Source: Corylus avellana
Taxonomy: Eukaryota; Streptophyta; Magnoliopsida; Fagales; Betulaceae
DNA: 64,000 nucleotides
Direction of reading: 5' to 3'
Assembly (NCBI RefSeq): GCF_901000735.1
Contig: NC_081541.1
Coordinates: forward strand, 35,544,060-35,608,059
Positions 11,658 through 20,975 of the stretch are shown piece by piece. Every line of letters begins with the position of its first letter. The stretch's first letter is position 1. The translations under genes and the position numbers were made by a program. Under the pieces are notes generated by a model, which did no database searches, had not been told where the DNA came from, and was given only the letters and a program-made list of their open reading frames with translations.

Positions 11658-12115
11658 TGAATCCAGTTGGTGATCAGAAATGATGACTTATGGTGGTGCA
11701 CCATTACCTACAATGATTAAAAATTTCAGAGATGTAAATAAAATGAATTACCATACTAATTATATTTCACAATGTGACACTTTCATAAGCTTTAGCTGTA
11801 CAAATTACCTAGAGGGTTGTTGAAAAGCCAATCACAATTTTTTAAAGCGAATCCAGTTGGTGATCAGAAATGATGACTTATGGTGGTGCACCATTACCTA
11901 TAATGATTAAAGATTTCTGAGATGTAAATAAAAGGAATTACCGTACTAATTATATTTCACAATGTGACACTTTCATAAGCTTTAGCTGTGCAAATTACCT
12001 AGAGGGTTGTTGAAAAGCCAATCAAAGAATTAATTTTCTTCAAACTATTACCCCCTATATGTATATGATTGGCTTTCAACAACACTCTAGGGTAATTTGT
12101 ACAGCTAAAGCTTAA
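11658..12115 (+). repeat. Two tandem units of about 190 bp plus an inverted partial third
   Basis: GAATCCAGTTGGTGATCAG starts units at about 11660 and 11849, and both run to TTGTTGAAAAGCCAATCA. At 12067-12115 the unit's end recurs in inverted orientation (GATTGGCTTTCAACAACA ... AGCTAAAGCTT). The two direct units differ at only a few bases, so the duplication is fairly recent. Confidence 0.85.
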
Positions 12116-12970
12116 TTAAATGCCAATAACTATTTTGTAATGTTAAACGTGTTCTGTAATGTTAAACGTGTTCTTCTCCTTAAGGTGGTCCTAAAAAAGA
12201 AATTTTTTTAGAAATTACTCTTTTGATCTTTTTTTTTTTTTTTTTTTTTTCCAAACCAAACTAAAAGTCAGTTTCTTCTCTTGTCGTTGAACCTCAAACC
12301 AAAACTTGATTCTTACCGGGTGAGATGAACAAGAAGACGCAGGAGGTGTTTAATGCGGCTGCAATGACAATGACAAGCCATAGGGATGGTGATGAAGCAG
12401 AAGGCACCGGATCAAAGCCGTGGATGGCCGGGACAGCGGCAGAGAGATCAAATTGGGCTGCGAATGGCGGAACCCAACACTGGGCCATGGCAAGAGGTGG
12501 TGCTGAGTTGTATGATTGTTGGTGAAGGCAAAAAGCTGCCAGATTGCATTTTTTTTTCCTGTTTTTGTTTTTTTTTAATATGGTCATATATAATTGTAAG
12601 ATCTACAAAAATATTGACTATCAAGAAAAAGTAAACAAGACAAGACAAAAAAAAAAAAAAAAGGAAGGCCGAAGAGGCAAATCTTTTGGCTTTGTGGCCC
12701 ATTTTAAGCCCATAGTTGGCTCATTCTGGCCACAAATGCCGATAACAAAATTCCGGCCAAAAGTTGCCGATGACAAAATTTCAGCCAAAAGTTGTCGATA
12801 TCAAAATTTCGATCAAAGTAACCGGTGCAGGCCAAAAAGTTGCCGATGCTTAAGAGCAAGCCACAGTCGCTAAAGTTCAAGTTCAAGAGCATGTTTCAAA
12901 TCAGGTGTCATCAACTCCAGTCACTTGATATGTTCAAAATCAACGATCACTAACGGACCATTCATCTTGG
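12116..12970 (+). other. Intergenic sequence with simple repeats
   Basis: Holds a small duplication of TGTTCTGTAATGTTAAACG near 12140-12170, poly-T near 12230 and a repeated motif CCAAAAGTTGCCGATGACAA with variants at 12760-12850. Short open frames on both strands at 12300-12870 have no recognisable similarity and overlap low-complexity runs; I do not call them genes. Confidence 0.45.
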
Positions 12971-13239
12971 GGGGCTTGTTAAGGATGTAAATCCTTTTGA
13001 TTAATGATGATTTGATTTGTAATTATTGATTATTTAATTTGTTATTAATTATCCTTAATTCAATGGATTTGTTTTGTATTTGAAATTATGTTAAAGCTTT
13101 ATAAATAGAGCTATATAATCAAATCATTCATCAAGGAAAGATATAGCCTATAATGGCTTTAGCATGTGGATGTAAGGTATATGTAGAACCACCTTAATCT
13201 CTGTGTTTATTCTATTTCCTTTATTATTATTATTCCGCT

Positions 13240-13274
<35 letters not shown>

Positions 13275-13275
13275 C
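12971..13275 (+). mobile_element. Possible LTR fragment of a retrotransposon
   Basis: A CTTGGGGGGC purine tract is followed by TGTTAAGGATGTAAATCC, then a TATAAATAGAG box near 13100, an arrangement resembling the polypurine tract and 3' LTR of a Ty1/copia element. The right end blurs into (TA)n at 13247-13273 and no partner LTR is in view. Confidence 0.35.
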
Positions 13276-13710
13276 CTTAAAAATTAATTTTTCTCCCACC
13301 CCAAATTTTTTTTTTAAAAAAAAAAAAAATTTGCATCCCCAAAGTAAAATTCTAGCTCCTCCCCCGACTTTAGCATACCAAAACAATCTTCTCAGCAAAT
13401 TAAAGTAGCCAATGAAAAATCATGTCCACTTGCCTTCCTAGTAAGGAATAATTCTAAAGTTTCTCTTGTATCTCTATAAAAATAATACAACTCTTAAAAT
13501 CATTATTGAACTTATAATTAATCACTATTAAATTTTGATTAAATAGTAATTTTTAAACACATTTTCATTTTTAAACCAGCAAATGTACACTGTGTTGGAT
13601 AAGAAATAGAACGTCGGCTAAAAAAGTTGACAGAAAAACCATAGTCTGCCGAGAGGCGAGAGGGAAATGAATAGAGAAAAGAGGTAGGGCCCAAGTGTGC
13701 CAAGTGAGTT
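13276..13710 (+). other. Upstream region of the first CYP74C gene
   Basis: AT-rich intergenic sequence with homopolymer runs at 13305-13330. No gene visible. Confidence 0.4.
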
Positions 13711-13726
13711 GATATATATAATATGT
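13711..13726 (+). promoter_or_regulatory. TATA-box candidate for the first CYP74C gene
   Basis: GATATATATAATATG lies about 90 bases before the ATG at 13805, a normal distance for a plant core promoter with a short leader. Confidence 0.45.
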
Positions 13727-13804
13727 TAGCAAGAGGCAAAGGACACTCAGCAACCAGCATTCAGCTAGCCTCCTAGTCCAACACCAAGCATTAAGCCATT
13801 AACC

Positions 13805-15274
13805 ATGTCTGCAAATTCTTCTTCTTCCTCGTCCAGCTCTGCAAAACTCCCATTAAAGCCCATCCCCGGAAACTATGGCCTCCCCTTTGTTGGACCCATC
13901 AAAGACCGCCGAGACTACTTCTACAACCAAGGCCAGGAAATGTTTTTCCGAACCAGAATAGAGAAACACCAATCCACCGTCTTCCGAACCAATATGCCTC
14001 CCGGCCCTTTCATTTCCTCCAACCCTAGAGTCGTTACTGTTCTTGATGCTATCAGCTTTCCCATTCTCTTTGACACTTCAAAAGTTGAAAACCTCAACGT
14101 TTTTGAGGGCACTTACATGCCCTCCACATCCTTCACCGGCGGCTACCGTGTTTGCGCTTACCTCGACCCCTCCGAACCCAACCACACTCTTCTCAAGCGT
14201 TGGTTTTTCTCTCTTCTCGCTGCCCGCCACCACAGCTTCATCCCGCTCTTCCGAAACTCCTTGTCGGAGCTTTTCGTCAACCTCGAAGATAAGTTATCAG
14301 ACAAACCCGGGGAAGCATACTTCAATACCATTAGCGAACAAATGTCTTTCAACTTCGTGTTTAGGCTCTTCTGTGATCGAAATCCTTCCGATACTAAACT
14401 CGGATCGGACGGTCCCAATCTCTTGGACACGTGGCTTTTTGTCCAACTTGCCCCGTTGATGACACTCGGATTATCCAAGTGGCTAAACGGTCTTGAAGAT
14501 TTGTTGTTGCACACTTTTCCTTTACCGTCATTTCTGGTGAAATCAGGATATAAGAAGCTTTACGGTGCGTTTTATGAGTCAACGAAGCCGGTTTTGGATG
14601 AAGCAGTTGAGGTTTTTGGGCTTAAAAGAGATGAAGCTTGCCATAACCTACTCTACATGGCTGGTTTCAATACATATGCAGGAATGAAGACGGCGTTTCC
14701 CAGTCTGATCAAGTGGGTTGGATTAGCAGGAGAAAAGTTACACCAGCAGTTGGCTGATGAGATCAGGACCGTTGTTAGAGATGAAGGTGGGAAGATTACT
14801 TTATCTGCGTTGAATAAGATGACTTTAACAAAGTCGGTGGTCTACGAAGCATTGAGGATAGAACCTCCGGTTCCCTACCAGTACGGGAAGGCAAAGGAGG
14901 ATTTAGTGGTCGAAAGCCATGATGCTGCATTTGAGATCAAGAAGGGGGAGATGATCTTCGGATATCAGCCGTTGGCTACCAAGGATCCCAAGATTTTTGA
15001 CAACCCGGAGGAGTTTGTGGGCCATAGGTTTGTGGGTGAGGGAGAGAAGCTGCTCAAGTACCTTTACTGGTCGAACGGACGTGAGACTGAGGATCCAACG
15101 GTGGACAATAAGCAGTGTCCGGGGAAGGATCTGGTGATGCTATTGTCTAGGGTAATGTTGGTGGAGCTTTTCATCCGTTATGACACGTTTACGGTTGAGG
15201 CTGGAAGGTTGCCGTTGGGATCATCGGTGACGTTCAAGTCGTTGACCAATGCCACGGGGTCCACGGGGAGTTGA
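13805..15274 (+). CDS. CYP74C-type cytochrome P450 (hydroperoxide lyase / allene oxide synthase family)
   Basis: A single 489-residue exon. CYP74 enzymes rearrange fatty-acid hydroperoxides without O2 or a reductase, yielding aldehydes (lyase) or allene oxides (synthase). Visible motifs: KLPLKPIPG start, SFTGGYRVCAYLDPSEPNH, K-helix EALRIEPP (near residue 348), and the heme loop NKQCPGKDLV with the thiolate ligand at Cys438. There is no plastid transit peptide, only a poly-Ser start, which fits CYP74C (9/13-specific) rather than plastid CYP74A. The ATG chosen is the first, just before the conserved start. The I-helix central motif reads GFNTYAG (Thr290, Ala292); lyases usually have FNAYGG and allene oxide synthases FNS. 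The reaction therefore cannot be assigned. A convergent paralogue lies at 20976-22469, with about nine in ten residues alike. Confidence 0.93.
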   Translation: MSANSSSSSSSSAKLPLKPIPGNYGLPFVGPIKDRRDYFYNQGQEMFFRTRIEKHQSTVFRTNMPPGPFISSNPRVVTVLDAISFPILFDTSKVENLNVFEGTYMPSTSFTGGYRVCAYLDPSEPNHTLLKRWFFSLLAARHHSFIPLFRNSLSELFVNLEDKLSDKPGEAYFNTISEQMSFNFVFRLFCDRNPSDTKLGSDGPNLLDTWLFVQLAPLMTLGLSKWLNGLEDLLLHTFPLPSFLVKSGYKKLYGAFYESTKPVLDEAVEVFGLKRDEACHNLLYMAGFNTYAGMKTAFPSLIKWVGLAGEKLHQQLADEIRTVVRDEGGKITLSALNKMTLTKSVVYEALRIEPPVPYQYGKAKEDLVVESHDAAFEIKKGEMIFGYQPLATKDPKIFDNPEEFVGHRFVGEGEKLLKYLYWSNGRETEDPTVDNKQCPGKDLVMLLSRVMLVELFIRYDTFTVEAGRLPLGSSVTFKSLTNATGSTGS

Positions 15275-15780
15275 TCTGGGTCAACGATAAACCCTTTCCT
15301 TTCACAGTTTGACTCATGCTTTGTTGACCAAGTACTTCGGTCTTCGTGGCATATATGCCAAATTTGCCAATAATCAAATGGGTTGGGTTTGTCAGTTTGT
15401 GTTAATTTTGAGTTGTAAGGTACAGCCGTGCAGACTATTTAAAGGTTGAACCATGCCATTTTTTTTTATTTGATTTTTTTATTTAAATAAAATCGTTTGC
15501 GTGGTCAATTTACTTACCAACATTTAAATCTCTACCTTTATGTATAGTCTACTTTACCTACAAACATTTTTCTGTAAGTAGAAGATGTGACCGAGTTATA
15601 TCATCCAATTCAATACAATAAAAATGTAGACCTGAATGCACTTTTTAACGGTGGATATGTATAGGCCTCTAAAGTCGAATTACCTCAAATCTCTCTAATC
15701 TCTCTCTTGCTTTTCACTGTTCTTTTCTTATTTTATATTTTACATAACTTTTTACAACATACAACTGCATAACCAATTAT
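15275..15780 (+). other. 3' flank of the first CYP74C gene
   Basis: The first 30 bases resemble the flank after the other CYP74C stop codon, so the gene duplication included the 3' UTR. An AATAAAA signal candidate occurs near 15615. No other gene. Confidence 0.5.
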
Positions 15781-15784
15781 ATAT

Positions 15785-16413
15785 ATATATGCAAACTCTT
15801 TGTTTAGGGTTAGGGATTGATGGGCTTTCCATGTGGGGAGAAGTGGTGAGTGGTCAACAATCAAGGTGAGGAAATTTGAAGAAGACGATGGATGATGTTA
15901 GTGCTACAACTGGAAGCTTACGTACCCGGAAGCCATGGCCGTCGCTTTCCGCGCTATGGAAATTTGTCAACATATATAATATATAAGGTCCTCATAAGGA
16001 TAAGATAGATCTTCCTGGTTTTGCCTAAGCGACCAAAACCTTCATGTATACGTAATTCCCACTTCAAACTTCAAACGTATCTGCATGCATGCTTTCTATT
16101 CAAGGGGCGCGGTGTTATTTTGAGACTCAGACAACTGAACTAGGCTTCACCAGGAAATTATATATATATAATTCAGGTAATTAACAGTGGGTTATATATA
16201 ATATTAATATAGGATATGAGACAAAGGGGGGCAATTGAGCGAGGCCAGGGCAGGTTAGGTACAGTGATACCCACGTTCTTGGTGAGGTGCCATATAAATA
16301 TATTAGTAATCCCACTGTTCCCACAGGCACAAAGACAAAAGCAAATCAATATATATATGAACACAAACTTATATACTATAGATATTGGGAACCACCCCCC
16401 TCTCTCTTTCTCT

Positions 16414-16452
<39 letters not shown>

Positions 16453-16695
16453 CGTTTGGCATAAGCTTATGTAGGTAGGTGATGCTCTTCTGGTTGTGTT
16501 GGCTATTAACCTCTCTTTATATTTTTGTGGACTTTTGTTAATTGTATTTTTTATATTAGTTTAGCTATTTCTTCCTTTCAAAGTTAGAATGCTTTGAATG
16601 TTTATTGATGTGCCAACTTTTGTACACATGTTCTAGATAAATGGATCGCTTCCAATCTTGTTTTTGGAAGCATTCTCACAATATCTCCTATTCTC

Positions 16696-16730
<35 letters not shown>

Positions 16731-17085
16731 CAAAAAGTAATTAGTATGAAATCAATAATCATGATGGGGCCACGGGTGACCCTAGAGACAGTAATTGTTT
16801 ATGGTTCTTTTGATTTGGGCCTTGGCCAACAAAGGGTAGCATCAAACCCATAATTTGGTCACCCGAGGTGAGTTCTCGGTGTGCCAACTTTTGTGCACAT
16901 AGTCTAGATAAATAGGTCGCTTCCAATCTTATTTTTGGAAGCATTCTCACATAATCTTCTATTCTCTTTTTTATATATATAACAAAAGGTAATTAGTATG
17001 AAATCAATAATCCTAATGGGGTCACGGGTGACCCTAGCTAGTTGTTTATGCTTCTTTTAATTTGGGCCCCGGCCAACAAAGCGCA
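15785..17085 (+). repeat. Intergenic repeat R, copy 2 (long form)
   Basis: From GCAAACTCTTTGTTTAGGG to the GGGCCCCGGCCAACAAAG segment this stretch matches 19053-20135, including GGGCTTTCCATGTGGGGAG and GCATGCATGCTTTCTATTC. Its right part also matches copy 1. Several short reading frames are shared but interrupted differently in each copy, so it is treated as non-coding. (TA)n tracts lie at 16418-16450 and 16700-16728. Confidence 0.85.
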
Positions 17086-17380
17086 ATCAAAAAATTATTA
17101 CCCCTTGTAGAAATCCAGTGGCTATGAAGCGCCACCAAAAAATTATTATCCATTGTAGAAATCAAACAAAAAAACCACGTTCGTAGATAAACAACACCGA
17201 TCCGACAACTATACCATGAAAGACAATAAAAGATTGAGTTATGGGTAAGATTTATATGCTACCGGAGATAGAACGACGTGGTGGCAGGCAGTTTTGGGGA
17301 GAGAGATAAACTAGGGTTGGGGATTTTTTCGTGGGTCACCTGCGTGGGGTGTAGGGTTATTTCTTTTAATTCTTAACACT
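17086..17380 (+). other. Intergenic sequence
   Basis: AT-rich, with a short duplicated segment (CACCAAAAAATTATTA-like at about 17085 and 17130). No gene. Confidence 0.4.
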
Positions 17381-17895
17381 TACCAAAGTGGCGCCGTTTT
17401 GGTAAGTGTAAGGAAACTCTAATTTCAAGCAAAACGGCGTTGTTTTGCTTGCTTGTTTTAATATGATTTTTTTTTTCCAAAAAGGGCATTTTGGTAACTT
17501 ACACTTGTCAAAACGATGTAGTTTTAAATTTTTCATCATATTTGACAGTAATGACTAACGGAGTGGCCAAATTGCAATTGTTTGGTAGTTTGGAAGATAC
17601 TTTATCACTTTCTGAACATTAGGGGGTTAAAATGAAAACGGCTGGTAATTTGAGGGGCTTTCTTATATTTTTTCCAATTTTTTTTTTTTTTTTTTTATAA
17701 AAAGGCATTGTAGTAACTTACCCATAACAAAACGACGTCGTTTTGCAGTTTTCGTCCAAATTGACAGTTTCGACTAACAGAGTGGCAAAAAGACAATAGT
17801 TTGGTAATTTGGGGGGCTACTTTATCACTTTTGGAACATTATAGGGCTCAATCGAAAACGACTTGTAGTTTGGGGGGCTTTTTTATATTTTTCTC
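17381..17895 (+). repeat. Decayed MITE-like direct repeats
   Basis: Two related stretches (about 17495-17680 and 17700-17895) each contain AACTTACNC, AAACGACGT-like text, ACTTTATCACTTT and end in GGGGCTTTNTTATATTTTT. They resemble single arms of the foldback MITEs elsewhere in the window. No coding content. Confidence 0.55.
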
Positions 17896-18510
17896 TTTAT
17901 ATTTTACATAACTTTTTACAACATACAACTACATAGCCAATTTTTTATTTTATTTTTTATATAGTAATAGAAAATAAGGACAATTCTAATAACTTGTCTA
18001 CTTCTTTATGAGTGTGTTTGGCATTGTGATTTTATAGACAAAAAATGTGATTTTAAACCAAATCATAAAAAACTGATTATTTAGAATTGCGTTTTTAAAA
18101 AATTGTGATTTGAAAATGCAGATTTTTACATTTTTAAATCACAAATAAGGAGGGTTTTTTTTTTAAAAAAAAAAAAAACGCTCAATTTTAAAGATCAAAT
18201 CAGAATTTTGCTAAACATTGTAGTGCATTTTTAAAAATTACATTTTTAAATCACATATTTAAAATTACAATCTCAAACAAACCCTACGTCCTAAAGCCGA
18301 GTAAACTTTGGAAAGCACCTTTTATCTCATTAAGCCTCATGGCTTTTCAAACCCCCTTTCTTGGGCCTGAAGCCTTATTGATTGGCTGAAAGGAAGTAAC
18401 AAAGGCAACAGCTAGAGCCCAACATTAAGGCCCAGGATTGAGCATAAGGCCAGGATGAAATAGATTAGGGGTTTTCTGAGGAAGACAATGATTGCAACTT
18501 GCCTTCTGTA
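17896..18510 (+). other. Intergenic sequence
   Basis: The stretch at 17893-17945 repeats 15730-15780 (ATTTTACATAACTTTTTACA). A region near 18050-18270 with alternating TTTTTAAATCACA motifs is weakly inverted-repeat-like. No gene recognised. Confidence 0.4.
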
Positions 18511-18513
18511 GTC

Positions 18514-18805
18514 TGATAGATTAAAATAATTACTAAGTGATTAATTTTTTTATATATATATAAACTTAAGTTTTTAGAATAACTAGTAATTTAAAATGGT
18601 ATCAGATCCAAAGGTCATGGGATCGAACCTTGATTCTATCAAATAACCCCCCATTTAAATTAGATATTTCACGTGTTGAGTCTCACCTATTAAAAAGAAA
18701 GTTGAGCCCACACGTAAAGAAAAGTGTTAAAGTAATGATTAAGTAATTAAATTAATTTACTTCTTCTTATAAATTTAAACTTTTAAAACAACTTGTAGTT
18801 TAACA
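18514..18805 (+). mobile_element. TRIM-like miniature LTR retrotransposon, about 290 bp
   Basis: Two diverged direct repeats of about 80 bases (about 18514-18596 and 18725-18805; the right one starts TGTTAAAG and ends TTTAACA) flank about 130 bases. TGGTATCAGATCC starts directly after the left repeat at 18597, the place and sequence of a primer site matching the initiator-methionine tRNA 3' end. No coding capacity. TRIM is inferred from this layout; the left LTR start is approximate. Confidence 0.6.
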
Positions 18806-19052
18806 TGCAGACCCATCACAAAATCCTGGCCCAAAAATCTCTTTATTGTAGTTTTTGTGGATATCAAGCCTCAATTATTGTTGAATAGTGGGTTCCGTAA
18901 GGACCGTAACCCTTCTATTTTCTCTCAATCCTCGTCCAAATAAAAGATGTGACAGCTGGTTGAGACTAATTATTTGCTTCTCTTTTTCACTCTTGTCTGG
19001 GCTAATTATGTCTAAACAAAACATTATATATATAGATATCTTTCTTTATATA
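18806..19052 (+). other. Intergenic sequence
   Basis: No gene; a short spacer before repeat R copy 3. Confidence 0.4.
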
Positions 19053-19628
19053 TACAAACTCTTTGTTTAGGGTTGGGGATTGATGGGCTTTCCATGTGGG
19101 GAGAAGTGGTGAGTGGTCAACGTACAGTCAAGGTGAGGAAATTTGAAGAAGACGATGGATGATGTTAGTGCTACAACTGGAAGCCTACGTACACGGAAGC
19201 CATGGTCGTCGCTTTCCGCACTGTGGAAACTTGGTCAACATATATAGTATATAAGGTCCTCATAAGGATATGATAGATCTTCCTGGTTTTGCCTAAGCTA
19301 CCAAAACCTTCACGTATACGTAATTCCCACTTCAAACTTCAAACGTCCCCCTGCATGCATGCTTTCTATTCAAGGGGCGGCGGTGTTATTTTGAGACTCA
19401 GACAACTGAATTAGGCTTCTCCAGGAAATTATATATATATATATAGATAGATAATGCAGGTAATTAACAGTGGGTTATATCTAATATTAATATAGGATAT
19501 GTGACAAAGGGGGCAATTGAGCGAGGCCAGGGAAGGTTAGGTACAGTGATACCCACGTTCTCGGTGGGGTGCGATTTACATATATTAGTAATCCCACTGT
19601 TCCCACAGGCACAAAGACAAAAGCAAAT

Positions 19629-19665
<37 letters not shown>

Positions 19666-20135
19666 CACAACGATCGATATTGGAAACCACCTCTCTCTCT
19701 CTCTCTATATACATATATATAGAGAGAGAGAGGTGGCTTGGCATAAGTTTATGTTGGTAGGTGATGCCTGGTTGTGTTGGCTATTAACAACCTTTCTTTA
19801 TTCTTTTTTTGGACTTTTTGTTAATTGTATTTATGATATTAATTTAGTTATTTCTTTCTTTTAAAATTAAAATGCTTTGAAAGTTTTTCGATGTGCCAAC
19901 TTTCGTGCATATGTTCTAGATAAATGGATCGCTTCCAATCTTATTTTTGGAAACATTCTCACATAATCTTATATTTTCTTTTTATATATATAACAAAAGG
20001 TAACTAGTATGAAATCAATAATCATGATGGGTCACGGGTGACCCTAGCCAATTGTTTATGCTTCTTTTGATTTGGGCCCCGGCCAACAAAGAGTAGCATG
20101 AACCCATCATTTGGTCACCGGCCCGAGGTGAGCAA
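19053..20135 (+). repeat. Intergenic repeat R, copy 3 (long form)
   Basis: Matches 15785-17085 in the same orientation. It includes a near-perfect hairpin at 19692-19733, where a (CT)n arm, a TATATACATATATATA centre and a (GA)n arm pair with each other. Copy 3 has only one GTGCCAACTTTCGTGCA unit where copies 1 and 2 have two. Confidence 0.85.
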
Positions 20136-20316
20136 GTATATTCCAAAGTTTTATTATCGGAATTGCTACAAAATTATTTGACAATGAATCTCAATCCCAG
20201 ATCTCGATCAGTAGGTAAAATACATATAACCCACGTACGTGTACAACTTGACAAAAAATAAAAGCTGAGCCGACGTGATATGACTTGTTTGAGGACAAAT
20301 CATGTGTGGCAAGTAA

Positions 20317-20668
20317 TGTTTTACCTTACTCTATTATTTTTTTTCATTTCAAAGTTTACGTGGCTTATTCTTTTTACTAAAAAATCAATCCTCATGAATC
20401 ATGCGTTTTACCTTACTCTATTATTTTTTTCATTTCAAAGTTTACGTGGCTTATTCTTTTTACTAAAAAAATCAATCCTCATGAATCATGCGTTTTACCT
20501 TACTCTATTATTTTTTTTCATTTCAAAGTTTACGTGGCTTATTCTTTTTACTAAAAAAATCAATCCTCATGAATCATGCGTTTTACCTTACTCTATTATT
20601 TTTTTTCATTTCAAAGTTTACGTGGCTTATTCTTTTTACTAAAAAAATCAATCCTCATGAATCATGCA
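20317..20668 (+). repeat. Minisatellite, four units of about 87 bp
   Basis: Four nearly identical head-to-tail units containing CTTACTCTATTATTTTTTTT, TTTACGTGGCTTATTC and TCCTCATGAATCATGC. They differ mainly in poly-T and poly-A length. The open frame through the array (20280-20642) arises because the unit lacks stops in some frames; it is not a gene. The array lies about 300 bases beyond the 3' end of the minus-strand CYP74C gene. Confidence 0.92.
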
Positions 20669-20975
20669 CCAAAAAAAAAAAAGCCTTGAATTGAATGAAT
20701 GAAAAATAAAAAGCAATGTATATTATGAGCAGGTAAATCAAATTTCTAAAGGATAAATTGATCACACAAATGCTTTTCTTTAAATCAACCCAAAAATAAA
20801 TAAATAAATAAATAAATTAAATAAAAGAAGAAAGACATGCACAATGGGAAGAGCTTTACAATGATCAAATGAGCTGAGCTCCATGCAAACTCAAGTACTA
20901 CTTCAATTCCACACAACATGATAAGTGAAATTAAACTATATATGAAAGAAAGGGTTTATATATAGTTGACCAAGA
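20669..20975 (-). other. 3' flank of the second CYP74C gene
   Basis: AT-rich with an (AAAT)n tract near 20800-20820. The part next to the stop codon matches the 3' flank of the other copy. Confidence 0.45.

Noticed and set aside
12294..12892. Short ORFs of 60-110 codons on both strands
   Set aside because: No recognisable domain, homopolymer-encoded ends and overlapping frames; no promoter or splice support.
20317..20668. CRISPR-like regular repeats
   Set aside because: Units are directly adjacent with no unique spacers, and this is a plant genome.
20280..20694. 120-codon Phe/Leu-rich ORF resembling a membrane protein
   Set aside because: It is the translation of the 87-bp minisatellite; the repeats explain its hydrophobic pattern.
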